Below are positions 39,950 through 52,088 of a stretch of 64,000 nucleotides of DNA, piece after piece (position 1 is the stretch's first letter; every line of letters begins with the position of its first letter). The position numbers and the translations under genes were made by a program. The stretch comes from Gymnothorax reevesii (lineage: Eukaryota; Chordata; Actinopteri; Anguilliformes; Muraenidae). Under the pieces are notes generated by a model. That model was not told the DNA's origin. It saw nothing but the letters and a program-made list of their open reading frames with translations, and did not search any database. The stretch is from positions 69,116,712 to 69,180,711 of the forward strand of contig CM056581.1 in NCBI GenBank assembly GCA_029721435.1, read 5' to 3'.

Positions 39950-42900
39950 GTTGTTAGGCACTTGCTATGGTGTTTTGTGTACTTGTGAGGGTGTTGCTAG
40001 GCAGTTGCAATGGTGTTCTGGGTGGTTGCTAGGGCCTTGCTAAGCGGTTGCTATGGTGTTCTGAGTGGTTGATAGGGCGTTGCTAGGCAATTGCTATGGT
40101 GTTCTGGGTGGTTGCTAGGCGGTTGCTATTGTGTTCTGGGTGGTTGCTAGGCGGTTGCCATGGTGTTCTGGGTGGTTGCTAGGGCGTTGCTAGGCAGTTG
40201 CTATGGTGTGCTGGGTGGTTGCTAGGCGGTTGCTTTGGTGTTCTGGGAGGTTGCTAGGGCATTGCTAGGCGGTTGCTATGGTGTTCTGGGTGGTTGCTAG
40301 GGCCTTGCTAGGCGGTTGCTATGGTGTTCTGGGAGGTTGCTAGGGCATTGCTAGGCTGTTGCTATGGTGTTCTGGGTGGTTGCTAGGGCGTTGCTAGGCG
40401 GTTGCTATGGTGTTCTGGGTGGTTGTTAGGGTGTTACTAGGCAGTTGCTATGGTGTTCTGGGTGGATGCAAGGTGGTTGCTATGGTGTTCTGGGTGGTTG
40501 CTAGGGCGTTGCTAGGCGGTTGCTATGGTGTTCTGGGTGGTTGTTAGGGTGTTACTAGGCAGTTGCTATGGTGTTCTGGGTGGTTGCTAGGCGGTTGCTA
40601 TGGTGTTCTGGGTGGTTGTTGGGCGTTGCTAGGCAGTTGCTATGGTGTTTTGGGTGGTTGCTAGGTGGTTGCTATGGTGTTCTGGGTGGTTGCTAGGGCG
40701 TTGCTAGGCAGTTGCTATGGTGTTCTGGGTGGTTGCTAGGCGGTTGCTATGGTGTTCTGGGTGGTTGCTCGGGCGTTGCTAGGCAGTTGCTATGGTGTTC
40801 TGGGTGGTTGCTAGGCGGTTGCTATGGTTTTCTGGGTGGTTGCTAGGCGGTTGCTATGGTGTTCTGGGTGGTTGCTAGGGCGTTGCTAGGCAGTTGCTAT
40901 GGTGTTCTGGGTGGTTGCTAGGCGGTTGCTATGGTGTTCTGGGTTGTTGCTAGGGCGTTGCTAGGCGATTCCTATGGTGTTCTGTGTGGTTGCTAGGGCG
41001 TTGCTAGGCAGTTGCTATGGTGTTTTGGGTGGTTGCTGGGCGGTTGCTATGGTGTTCTGGGTGGTTGCTAGGGCGTTGCTAAGCAGTTGCTATGGTGTTC
41101 TGGGTGGTTGCTAGGCGATTGCTATGGTGTTCTGGGTGGTTGCTAGGGCGTTGCTAGGCGGTTGCTATGGTGTTCTGGGTGGTTGCTAGGGCATTGCTAG
41201 GCAGTTGCAATGGTGTTCTGGGTGGTTGCTAGGGCCTTGCTAAGCGGTTGCTATGGTGTTCTGAGTGGTTGATAGGGCGTTGCTAGGCAATTGCTATGGT
41301 GTTCTGGGTGGTTGCTAGGCGGTTGCTATGGCGTTCTGGGTGGTTGCTAGGCGGTTGCTATGGCATTCTGGGTGGTTGCTAGAGCTTTGCTAAGCAGTTG
41401 CTATGATGTTCTGGGTGGTTGCTAGGGCGTTGCTAGGTGGTTGCTATGGTGTTCTGGGTGGTTGCTAGGGTGTTGCTAGGCAGTTGCTATGCTGTTCTGG
41501 GTGGTTGCTAGGCCGTTGCTATGGTGTTCTGGGTGGTTGCTAGGGCGTTGCTAGGCAGTTGCTATGGTGTTCTGGGTGGTTGGGAGGGCGTTGCTAGGCA
41601 GTTGCTATGGTGTTCTGGGTTGTTGTTAGGGTGGTTGCTATGGCGTTCTGGGTGGTTGCTAGGGCATTGCTAAGCAGTTGCTATGGTGTTCTGGGTGGTT
41701 GCTACGGCGTTGCTAGGCAGTTGCTATGGTGATCTGGGTGGTTGCTAGGGTGTTGCTTGGCAGTTGCTATGGTGTTCTGAGTGGTTGCTAAGTGGTTGCT
41801 ATGGTATTCTGGGTGGTTGCTAGGGCGTTGCTAGGCGATTGCTATGGTGTTCTGGGTGGTTGCTCGGGCGTTGCTAGGCGGTTGCTATGGTGTAATGGGT
41901 GGTTGCTAGGGTGTTGCTGTGGTGTTCTGGGTGGTTGCTAGGGTGTTGCTATTTTGTTCTGGGTGCTTGTTAGGCGCTTGCTCTGGTGTTCTGGGTGGTT
42001 GCTAGGTGGTTGCTATGGTGTTCTGGGTGGTAGCTAGGTGGTTGCTATGGTGTTCTGGGTGGTTGCTAGGTCGTTGCTAGGCAGTTGCTATGGGGTTCTG
42101 GGTGGTTGCTAGGCGGTTGCTATGGCATTCTGGGTGGTTGCTAGAGCTTTGCTAAGCAGTTGCTACGATGTTCTGGGTGGTTGCTAGGGCGTTGCTAGGT
42201 GGTTGCTATGGTGTTCTGGGTGGTTGCTAGGGTGTTGCTAGGCAGTTGCTATGCTGTTCTGGGTGGTTGCTAGGCCGTTGCTATGGTGTTCTGGGTGGTT
42301 GCTAGGGCGTTGCTAGGCAGTTGCTATGGTGTTCTGGGTGGTTGCGAGGGCGTTGCTAGGCAGTTGCTATGGTGTTCTGGGTTGTTGTTAGGGTGGTTGC
42401 TATGGCGTTCTGGGTGGTTGCTAGGGCATTGCTAAGCAGTTGCTATGGTGTTCTGGGTGGTTGCTACCGCGTTGCTAGGCAGTTGCTATGGTGTTCTGGG
42501 TGGTTGCTAGGGTGTTGCTTGGCAGTTGCTATGGTGTTCTGGGTGGTTGCTAAGTGGTTGCTATGGTGTTCTGGGTGGTTGCTAGGGCGTTGCTAGGCGG
42601 TTGCTATGGTGTTCTGGGTGGTTGCTCGGGCGTTGCTAGGCGGTTGCTTTGGTGTTATGGGTGGTTGCTAGGGCGTTGCTATGGTGTTCTGGGTGGTTGC
42701 TAGGGCGTTGCTAGGCAGTTGCTATGGTGTTCTGGATGGTTGCTAGGTTGTTGCTATGGTGTTCTGGGTGGTTGCTAGGGTGTTGCTATTTTGTTCTGTG
42801 TGGTTGTTAGGCGGTTGCTCTGGTGTTCTGGGTGGTTGCTAGGTGGTTGCAATGGTGTTCTGGGTGGTAGCTAGGTGGTTGCTTTGGTGTTCTGGGTGGT

Positions 42901-45869
42901 TGCTAGGTCGTTGCTAGGCAGTTGCTATGGTGTTCTGGGTGGTTGCTCGGCGGTTGCTATGGTGTTCTGGGTGGTAGCTAGGTGGTTGCTTTGGTGTTCT
43001 GGGTGGTTGCTAGGTCGTTGCTAGGCAGTTGCTATGGTGTTCTGATGGTTGCTAGGCGGTTGCTATGGTGTTCTGGGTGGTTGCTAGGGCATTGCTAGGC
43101 AGTTGCTATGGTGTTCTGCGTGGTTGCTAGGGCGTTGCTATGGTGTTCTGGGTGGGTGCTAGGCGGTTGCTATGGTGTTCTGGGTGGTTGCTAGGGCGTT
43201 GCTAGGCAGTTGCTATGGTGTTCTGGGTGGTTGCTAGGCGGTTGCTATGGCATTCTGCGTGGTTGCTAGGGCGTTGCTAGGCGATTCCTATGGTGTTCTG
43301 TGTGGTTGCTAGGGCGTTGCTAGGCAGTTGCTATGGTGTTCTGGGTGGTTGCTAGGCGGTTGCTAAGGTGTTCTTGGTGGTTGCTAGGGCGTTGCTAGGC
43401 AGTTGCTATGGTGTTTTGGGTGGTTGCTGGGGGGTTGCTATGGTGTTCTGGGTGGTTGCTAGGGCGTTGCTAGGCAGTTGCTATGGTGTTCTGGGTGGTT
43501 GCTAGGCGATTGCTATGGTGTTCTGGGTGGTTCCTAGGGCGTTGCTAGGCAGTTGCTTTGGTGTATTGGGTGGTTGCTAGGCGGTTGCTATGGTGTTCTG
43601 GGTGGTTGCTAGGGCGTTGCTAGGCGGTTGCTATGGTGTTCTGGGTGGTTGCTAGGGCGTTGCTAGGCAGTTGCTTTGTTGTTCTGAGTGGTTGCTTGGC
43701 GGTTGCTATGGTGTTCTGGGTGGTTGCTAGGCGTTGCTTGGCAGTTGCTATGGTGTTTTGGGTGGTTGCTCGGCGGTTGCTATGGTGTTCTGGGTGGTTG
43801 CTAGGGCATTGCTAGGCAGTTGCTATGGTGCTCTGGGTGGTTGCTAGGCGATTGCTATGGTGTTCTGGGTGGTTGCTAGGGCGTTGCTAGGCAGTTGCTA
43901 TGGTGTTTTGGGTGGTTGCTAGGCAGTTGCTATGGTGTTCTGGGTGGTTGCTAGGCAGTTGCTATGGTGTTCTGGGTGGTTGCTAGGCGTTGCTTGGCAG
44001 TTGCTATAGTTTTCTGGGTGGTTGCTAGGCAGTTGCTATGGTGTTTTGGGTGGTTGCTAGGCGGTTGCTATGGTGTTCTGGGTGGTTGCTAGGGCATTGC
44101 TAGGCAGTTGCTATGGTGTTCTGGGTGGTTGCTAGGCGATTGCTATGGTGTTCTGGGTGGTTGCTAGGGCGTTGCTAGGCAGTTGCTATGGTGTTTTGGG
44201 TGGTTGCTAGGCGGTTGCTATGTTGTTCTTGTTGTTGCTAGGGCGTTGCTAAGCAGTTGCTATGGTGTTCAGGGTTGTTGGTAGGCGATTGCTATGGTGT
44301 TCTGGGTGGTTGCTAGGGTGTTGCCTGGCAGTTGCTATGGTGTTCTGGGTGGTTGCTAGGTGGTTGCTATGGTGTTCTGGCTGGTTGCTAGGGCGTTGCT
44401 AGGCGGTTGCTATGCTGTTCTGGGTGGTTGCTAGGCCGTTGCTATGGTGTTCTGGGTGGTTGCTATCGCATTGCTAGGCAGTTGCTATTGTGTTCTGGGT
44501 GGTTGCTAGGCCGTTGCTAGGCAGTTGCTATGGTGTTCTGGGTGGTTGTTAGGGTGGTTGCTATGGCGTTCTGGGTGGTTGCTAGGGGGCATTGCTTAGC
44601 AGTTGGTATGGTGTTCTGGGTGGTTGCCACGGCATTGCCAGGCGGTGGGTATGGTGTTCTGGGTGGTTGCTAGGGTGTTGCTAGGCAGTTGCTATGGTGT
44701 TTTGGGTTGTTGCTAGGGCGTTGCTAGGCGGTTGCTATGGTGTTCTGGGTGGTTGCTCGGGCGTTGCTAGGCGGTTGCTATGGTGTTCTGGGTGGTTGCT
44801 AGGGCGTTGCTATGGTGTTCTGGGTGGTTGCTCGGCGGTTGCTATGGTGTTCTGGGTGGTTGCTAGGGTGTTGCTATGGTGTTCTGGGTGGCTGTTAGGC
44901 GGTTGCTCTGGTGTTCTGGGTGGTTGCTAGGCGGTTGCTATGGTGTTCTGGGTGGTAGCTAGGCGGTTGAAATGGTGTTCTGGGTGGTTGCTAGGTGGTT
45001 GCTTTGGTGTTCTGGGTGGTTGCTAGGGCGTTGCTAGGCAGTTGCTATGGTGTTCTGGGTGGTTGCTAGGCGGTTGCTATGGTGTTCTGGGTGGTTGCTC
45101 GGGCGTTGCTAGGCAGTTGCTATGGTGTTCTGGGTGGTTGCTCGGTGGTTGCTATGGTGTTCTGGGTGGTTGCTAGGGCGTTGCTAGGCAGTTGCTATGG
45201 TGTTCTGGGTGGTTGCTAGGCGGTTGCTATGGTGTTCTGGGTGGTTGCTAAGGCGTTGCTAGGCGATTCCTATGGTGTTCTGTGTGGTTGCTAGGGCGTT
45301 GCTAGGCAGTTGCTATGGTGTTCTGGGTGGTTGCTAGGCGGTTGCTTAGGTGTTCTTGGTGGTTGCTAGGGCGGTGCTGGGCAGTTGCTATGGTGTTTTG
45401 GGTGGTTGCTGGGCGTGTGCTATGGTGGTCTGGGTGGTTGCTAGGGCGTTGCTAGGGAGTTGCTTTGGTGTTCTGGGTGGTTGCTAGGGGATTGCTTTGG
45501 TGTTGTGGGTGGTGGCTAGGGCGTTGCTAGGCAGTTGCTTTGGTGTTCTGGGTGGTTGCTAGGCAGTTGCTATGGTGTTCTGGGTGGTTGCTAGGGCGTT
45601 GCTAGGCAGTTGCTATGGTGTTCTGGGTGGTTGCTAGGGCGTTGCTAGGCAGTTGCTTTGGTGTTCTGAGTGGTTGCTTGGCGGTTGCTATGGTGTTCTG
45701 GGTGGTTGCTAGGGCGTTGCTTGGCAGTTGCTATAGTGTTCTGGATGGTTGCTAGGCAGTTGCTATGGTGTTTTGGGTGGTTTCTAGGCGGTTGCTTTGG
45801 TGTTCTGAATATTTGCTTGGGCATTGCTCGACAGTTGCTATGTTGTTCTTGTTGTTGCTCGGGCGTTGA
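39950..45869 (+). repeat. G/T-rich minisatellite, array 1 (5.9 kb)
   Basis: Built from GGTTGCTATGGTGTTCTGGG TGGTTGCTAGG (about 31-32 bp) with an optional GCGTTGCTAGGC extension giving about 43-44 bp. Variants include GTTGCTCGG, GATTGCTATGG and ATTCCTATGG. Higher-order copies are visible: 40021 onward is repeated at 41221 (1,200 bp), and 41351 onward at 42113 (762 bp). Long open frames such as 44694-44930 only reflect the absence of stops in the monomer. Confidence 0.95.
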
Positions 45870-45947
45870 TGTGTCTTGTTTGGGGATCGAGTGAAAACTG
45901 GGAGAAGTAGTGAACCGTACGATTACGAAATTATTTGGAATATTAAC

Positions 45948-46509
45948 AAGGAAGGAAGGAGGGAAAGAAGGAACTAATGAGGGAAGTAAGGAAAGAAGGA
46001 ATATAGGAAAAAAAGAAGGAAATCAAAGGAAGGCAGGAAAGAACAAAGGAAAGAAGGCGAGGATGGATGGAAAGAAACAGAGGAATGAAGGAAAGAAGGA
46101 AGTAAAGAAGGAAGGAAAGGAAGAAGGGAAGAAGCATTTAAGTAAAGATAGAAGGAAGGAAGGAAGGAAGTGAGGAAGAAGAAATGAAAAACAGAAGGAA
46201 AGAGAGAAGGAAAGAAAAAGTAAAGAAAGGAAGAGGGTAGGAAAGAGAGGGAAAGCAGAAAGAAGAAAGGAAGAAAGATAAGAAGGATATGAAGGAATGA
46301 AAGAAGGCATGATGGAAGGAAAGAAAAACTAAGGGAGGTAGGAAAGAAAATTGGTAGGGAGGAAGAATGGGAGGAAGGATGAAAGGCAGGATAGAAGGAA
46401 GTAAAGTAGGGAAGAATGAATAAAGGAAGGAAGGAACGAAGGAAAGAAATAGGAGGGAAAAAGAAAGAAGGAATGACAGAAAATAGAAGGAAGGAAAGCA
46501 GTAAGGAAG
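45948..46509 (+). repeat. polypurine tract, copy 1
   Basis: About 560 bp of GGAA/GAAA/GGGA repeats with few pyrimidines. Copies 2 and 3 lie at 51190-51760 and 55762-56331 and match closely, so this is part of the macrosatellite unit. Predicted Lys/Glu/Arg-rich or Ser/Phe-rich proteins are artefacts. Confidence 0.93.
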
Positions 46510-46832
46510 CTGTAGTCTCAAGAGAGCCAGATTGTAGTCTTACAGCCTGAGAAACTGACAGTTACAGCAGGTGGTCAGAACACCTGGCACAAGATTCCAT
46601 TTGTTCAATGGCCCTATTGTGATGTCATAATGCCAATGTTCAGTCTATGGGGGGAAAAATTTATAGTTTTTTATTAATAACTCAAAAAGTATAAAAGTTA
46701 CAAAGATGAAAAATACATTGCACAGGTGTCCTAAGTAAGACCTACGCAACGCAGTTTGAATGAAGTTTCTACGATAAACGGTTGAGGCCGCATTAAGTGT
46801 GTTAGAAGAATAATAATAATAATAATAATAAT

Positions 46833-49800
46833 AACTAGATAATGTAATTCCAGGGAATTACGTGTGCATTGAAAATGCAAAGTGTAGTTGCATAAGGTGG
46901 AGTTTATAACATATCATTGCATTATGATATTGGTAGCTACGTTTTTAGGAGGATAATTATAGTAGTGGTGAGGACTTTTATTTTGAAACAGATGTGGACT
47001 GAGGAAACAGTTTGCGGGAGTCCTAGTTGATGACAACTGTCATATGGAAATTTTTAATAGTGACATTTTTAATAGTGAAAAATTGTAGTAAGGACTTATA
47101 TTTTGAGACAGGATTGGGCAGAAGAAACAGTTGCCGGAAGTCATAGTCGAAAACAATCAGGAGTTGGAATGGCTGAAAGGTTGATAAGTTGAGTAGCTTA
47201 AAAAGTTACATTTTTTATTGTAATTTGACATACTGAGGACTGGCTGTAACAGTTGTTAGGCAGTTGCTATGGTGTTCTGTGTACTTGTGAGGGTGTTGCT
47301 AGGCAGCTGCTATTGTGTTCTGGGTGGTTGCTAGGGCATTGCTAGGCAGTTGCTATGGTGTTCTATGTGGTTGATAGGGCGTTGCTAGGCAGTTGCTATG
47401 GTGTTCTGGGTGGTTGCTAGGCGGTTGCTATGGTGTTCTGGGTGGTTGCTAGGGCGTTGCTAGGCAGTTGCTATGGTGTTTTGTGTGGTTGCTAGGCGGT
47501 TGCTATGGTGTTCTGGGTGGTTGCTTGGGCGTTGCTAGGCAGTTGCTATGGTGTTCTGGGTGGTTGCTAGGCGGTTGCTATGGTGGTCTGGATGGTTGCT
47601 CGGGCATTGCTAGGCAGTTGCTATGGTGTTCTTGGTGGTTGCTAGGCGGTTGCTATGGTGTTCTGGGTGGTTGCTTGGCGGTTGCTATGGTGTTCTGGGT
47701 GGTTGCTAGGGCGTTGCTAGGCAGCTGCTATGGTGTTCTGGGTGGTTGCTAGGGCATTGCTAGGCTGTTGCTCTGCTGTTCTGGGTGGGTGCTAGGGCGT
47801 TGCTAGGCGGTTGCTATGGTGTTCTGGGTGGTTGCTAGGGCGTTGCTAGGCAGTTGCTATGGTGTTCTGGGTGGTTGCTAGGCGGTTGCTATGGTGTTCT
47901 GGGTGGTTGCTAGGGCGTTGCTAGGCAGTTGCTATAGCGTTCTGGGTGGTTGCTAGGGCGTTGCTAGGCAGTTGCTGTGGTGTACTGGGTGGTTGCTAGG
48001 GCATTGCTAGGCAGGTGCTATGGTGGTCTGCGTGGTTGCTAGGCGGTTGCTATGGTGGTCTGGGTGGTTGCTAGGGCGTTGCTAGGCAGTTGCTATGGTG
48101 TTCTGGGTGGTTGCTAGGCGGTTGCTATGGTGTTCTGGGTGGTTGCTCAGGCGTTGCTAGGCAGTTGCTATGGTGTTTTGGGTGGTTGCTAGGTGGTTGC
48201 TATGGTGTTCTGGGTGGTTGCTTGGGCGTTGCTAGGCAGTTGCTATGGTGTTCTGGGTGGTTGCTAGGTGGTTGCTATGGTGTTCTGGGTGGTTGCTAGG
48301 CAGGTGCTATTGTGTTCTGGGTGGTTGCTAGGGCGGTGCTAGGGAGTTGCTAGGGTGGTCTGGGTGGTTGCTAGGCGGGTGCTATGGTGTTCTGGGTGGT
48401 TGCTAGGCAGTTGCTATGGTGTTCTGGGTGGTTGCTAGGGCGTTGCTAGGCAGTTGCTATGGTGTTCTGGGTGGTTGCTAGGCGGTTGCTATGGTGTTCT
48501 GGGTGGTTGCTAGGGCATTGCTAGGCTGTTGCTATGGTGTTCTGGGTGGTTGCTAGGGCGTTGCTAGGCGGTTGCTATGGTGTTCTGGGTGGTTGTTAGG
48601 GTGTTGCTAGGCAGTTGCTATTGTGTTCTGATGGTTGCTAGGCGGTTGCTATGGTGTTCTGGGTGGTTGCTAGGGCGTTGCTAGGCAGTTGCTATGGTGT
48701 TCTGGGTGGTTGCTAGGGCATTGCTATGGTGTTCTGGGTGGTAGCTAGGCGGTTGCTATTGTGTTCTGGGTGGTTGCTAGGCGGTTGCTATGGTGTTCTG
48801 GGTGGTTGTTAGGGTGTTGCTAGGCAGTTGCTATGGTGTTCTGGGTGGTCGCTAGGCGGTAGCTATGGTTTTCTGGGAGGTTGCTAGGTCATTGCTATGG
48901 TGTTCTGGGTGGTTGCTAGGGCCTTGCTAGGCGGTTGCTATGGTGTTCTGGGAGGTTGCTAGGGCATTGCTAGGCTGTTGCTATGGTGTTCTGGGTGGTT
49001 GCTAGGGCGTTGCTAGGCAGTTGCTATGGTGTTTTGGGTGGTTGTTAGGGTGTTGCTAGGCAGTTGCTATGGTGTTCTGGGTGGTTGCTAGGCGGTTGCA
49101 ATGGTGTTCTGGGTGGTTGCTAGGGCGTTGCTAGACAGTTGCTATGGTGTTTTGGGTGGTTGCTAGGTGGTTGCTATGGTGTTCTGGGTGGTTGCTTGGG
49201 CGTTGCTAGGCAGTTGCTATGGTGTTCTGGGTGGTTGCTAGGCGGTTGCTATGGTGTTCTGGGTGGTTGCTCGGGCATTGCTAGGCAGTTGCTATGGTGT
49301 TCTTGGTGGTTACTAGGCGGTTGCTATGGTGTTCTGGGTGGTTGCTAGGCGGTTGCTATGGTGTTCTGGGTGGTTGCTAGGGCGTTGCTAGGCAGCTGCT
49401 ATGGTGTTCTGGGTGGTTGCTAGGCGGTTGCTATGGTGTTCTGGGTGGTTGCTAGGGCGTTGCTAGGCAGTTGCTATGGTGTTCTGGGTGGTTGCTAGGC
49501 GGTTGCTATGGTGTTCTGGGTGGTTGCTAGGGCGTTGCTTGGCAGTTGCTATAGCGTTCTGGGTGGTTGCTAGGGCGTTGCTAGGCAGTTGCTGTGGTGT
49601 TTCTAGGTGGTTGCTAGGGCGTTGCTAGGCAGTTGCTATGGTGTTCTGGGTGGTTGCTAGGCGGTTGCTATGGTGTTCTGGGTGGTTGCTAGGGTGTTGC
49701 TAGGCAGTTGCTATGGTCTTCTGGGTGGTTGCTAGGCGGTTGCTATGGTGTTCTGGGTGGTTGCTAGGGCGTTGCTAGGCAGTTGCTATGGTGTTTTGGG

Positions 49801-52054
49801 TGGTTGCTAGGTGGTTGCTATGGTGTTCTGGGTGGTTGCTTGGGCGTTGCTAGGCAGTTGCTATGGTGTTCTGGGTGGTTGCTAGGTGGTTGCTATGGTG
49901 TTCTAGGTGGTTGCTAGGCAGTTGCTATTGTGTTCTGGGTGGTTGCTAGGCAGTTGCTATGGTGTTCTGGGTGGTTGCTAGGCGGGTGCTATGGTGTTCT
50001 GGGTGGTTGCTAGGCGGTTGCTATGGTGTTCTGGGTGGTTGCTAGGGCGTTGCTAGTCAGTTGCTATGGTGTTCTGGGTGGTTGCTAGGCGGTTGCTATG
50101 GTGTTCTGGGTGGTTGCTAGGGCATTGCTAGGCTGTTGCTATGGTGTTCTGGGTGGTTGCTAGGGCGTTGCTAGGCGGTTGCTATGGTGTTCTGGGTGGT
50201 TGTTAGGGTGTTGCTAGGCAGTTGCTATGGTGTTCTGATGGTTGCTAGGCGGTTGCTATGGTGTTCTAGGTGGTTGCTAGGGCGTTGCTAGGCAGTTGCT
50301 ATGGTGTTCTGGGTGGTTGCTAGGGCATTGCTATAGTGTTCTGGGTGGTAGCTAGGCGGTTGCTATTGTGTTCTGGGTGGTTGCTAGGCGGTTGCTATGG
50401 TGTTCTGGGTGGTTGCTAGGGCGTTGCTAGGCAGTTGCTATGGTGTTCTGGGTGGTTGCTAGGCGGTTGCTATGGTGTTCTGGGTTGTTGCTAGGGCATT
50501 GCTAGGCTGTTGCTATGGTGTTCTGGGTGGTTGCTAGGGCGTTGCTAGGCGGTTGCTATGGTGTTCTGGGTGGTTGTTAGGGTGTTGCTAGGCAGTTGCT
50601 ATGGTGTTCTGGGTGGTTGCTAGGCGGTTGCTATGGTGTTCTGGGTGGTTGCTAGGGCGTTGCTTGGCAGTTGCTATTGTGTTTTGGGTGGTTGCTAGGT
50701 GGTTGCTATGGTGTTCTGGGTGGTTGCTAGGGCGTTGCTAGGCAGTTGCTATAGCGTTCTGGGTGGTTGCTAGGGCGTTGCTAGGCAGTTGCTATGGTGT
50801 TCTGGGTGGTTGCTAGGGCGTTGCTAGGCAGTTGCTATGGTGTTCTGGGTGGTTGCTATGGTCTTCTGGGTGGTTGCTAGGGCGTTGCTAGGCAGTTGCT
50901 ATGGTGTTCTGGGTAGTTGCTAGGCGGTTGCTATGGTGTTCTGGGTGGTTGCTAGGGCGTTGCTAGGCAGTTGCTATAGTGTTCTGGGTGGTTGCTAGGC
51001 AGTTGCTATGGTGTTTTGGGTGGTTGCTTGGCGGTTGCTATGGTGTTCTGAATATTTGCTTGGGCATTGCTCGACAGTTGCTATGTTGTTCTTGTTGTTG
51101 CTAGGGCGTTGATGTGTCTTGTTTGGGGATCGAGTGAAAACTGGGAGAAGTAGTGAACCGTACGATTACGAAATTATTTGGAATATTAACAAGGAAGGAA
51201 GGAGGGAAAGAAGGAACTAATGAGGGAAGTAAGGAAAGAAGGAATATAGGAAAAAAAGAAGGAAATCAAAGGAAGGCAGGAAAGAACAAAGGAAAGAAGG
51301 CGAGGATGGATGGAAAGAAACAGAGGAATGAAGGAAAGAAGGAAGTAAAGAAGGAAGGAAAGGAAGAAGGGAAGAAGAAGGATTTAAGTAAAGATAGAGG
51401 GAAGGAAGGAAGTGAGGAAGAAGAAATGAAAAACAGAAGTAAAGAGAGAAGGAAGGAAAGAAAAAGTAAAGAAAGGAAGAGGGAGGGAAAGAGAGGGAAA
51501 GCAGAAAGAAGAAAGGAAGAAAGATAAGAAGGATATGAAGAAATGAAAGAAGGCATGATGGAAGGAAAGAAAAACTAAGGAAGGTAGGAAAGAAAATTGG
51601 TTGGGAGGAAGAATGGGAGGAAGGATGAAAGGCAGGATAGAAGGAAGTAAAGTAGGAAAGAAGGAACGAATAAAGGACGGAAGGAACGAAGGAAAGAAAT
51701 AGGAGGGAAAAAGAAAGAAGGAATGACAGAAAATAGAAAGAAGGAAAGCAGCAAGGAAGCTGTAGTCTCAAGAGAGCCAGATTGTAGTCTTACAGCCTGA
51801 GAACTGACAGTTACAGCAGGTGGTCAGAACACCTGGCACAAGATTCCATTTGCTTAATGGCCCTATTGTGATGTCATAATGCCAATGTTAAGTCTATGGG
51901 GGGAAAAATGTATAGTTTTTTATTAATAACTCAAAAAGTATAAAAGTTACAAAGATGAAAAATACATTGCACAGGTGTCCTAAGTAAGACCTACGCAACG
52001 CAGTTTGAATGAAGTTTCTACGATAAACGGTTGAGGCCGCATTAAGTGTGGTAG

Positions 52055-52087
<33 letters not shown>

Positions 52088-52088
52088 T
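46833..52088 (+). repeat. macrosatellite unit 2 (5.3 kb)
   Basis: Head 46833-47251, minisatellite 47252-51112, purine tract 51190-51760, tail to an (ATA)n run ending 52088. Same order and orientation as units 1 and 3. Confidence 0.95.
47252..51112 (+). repeat. G/T-rich minisatellite, array 2 (3.9 kb)
   Basis: Same monomers as array 1 in a more homogeneous arrangement: long alternations of the 31-bp and 43-bp forms. It ends with the same variant block (GAATATTTGCTTGGGCATTG, CTCGACAG) seen at the end of arrays 1 and 3. Confidence 0.95.

Larger units (their letters stand above)
39530..46832 (+). repeat. macrosatellite unit 1 (7.3 kb)
   Basis: Head AACTAGATAATGTAATTCCA (39530-39949), minisatellite (39950-45869), junction GTGTCTTGTTTGGGGATCGA, purine tract (45948-46509), tail AGCTGTAGTCTCAAGAGAGC to an (ATA)n run at 46810-46832. 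It repeats head-to-tail in units 2 and 3. Heads and tails differ only at scattered positions. The size difference comes from the minisatellite. Confidence 0.95.
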
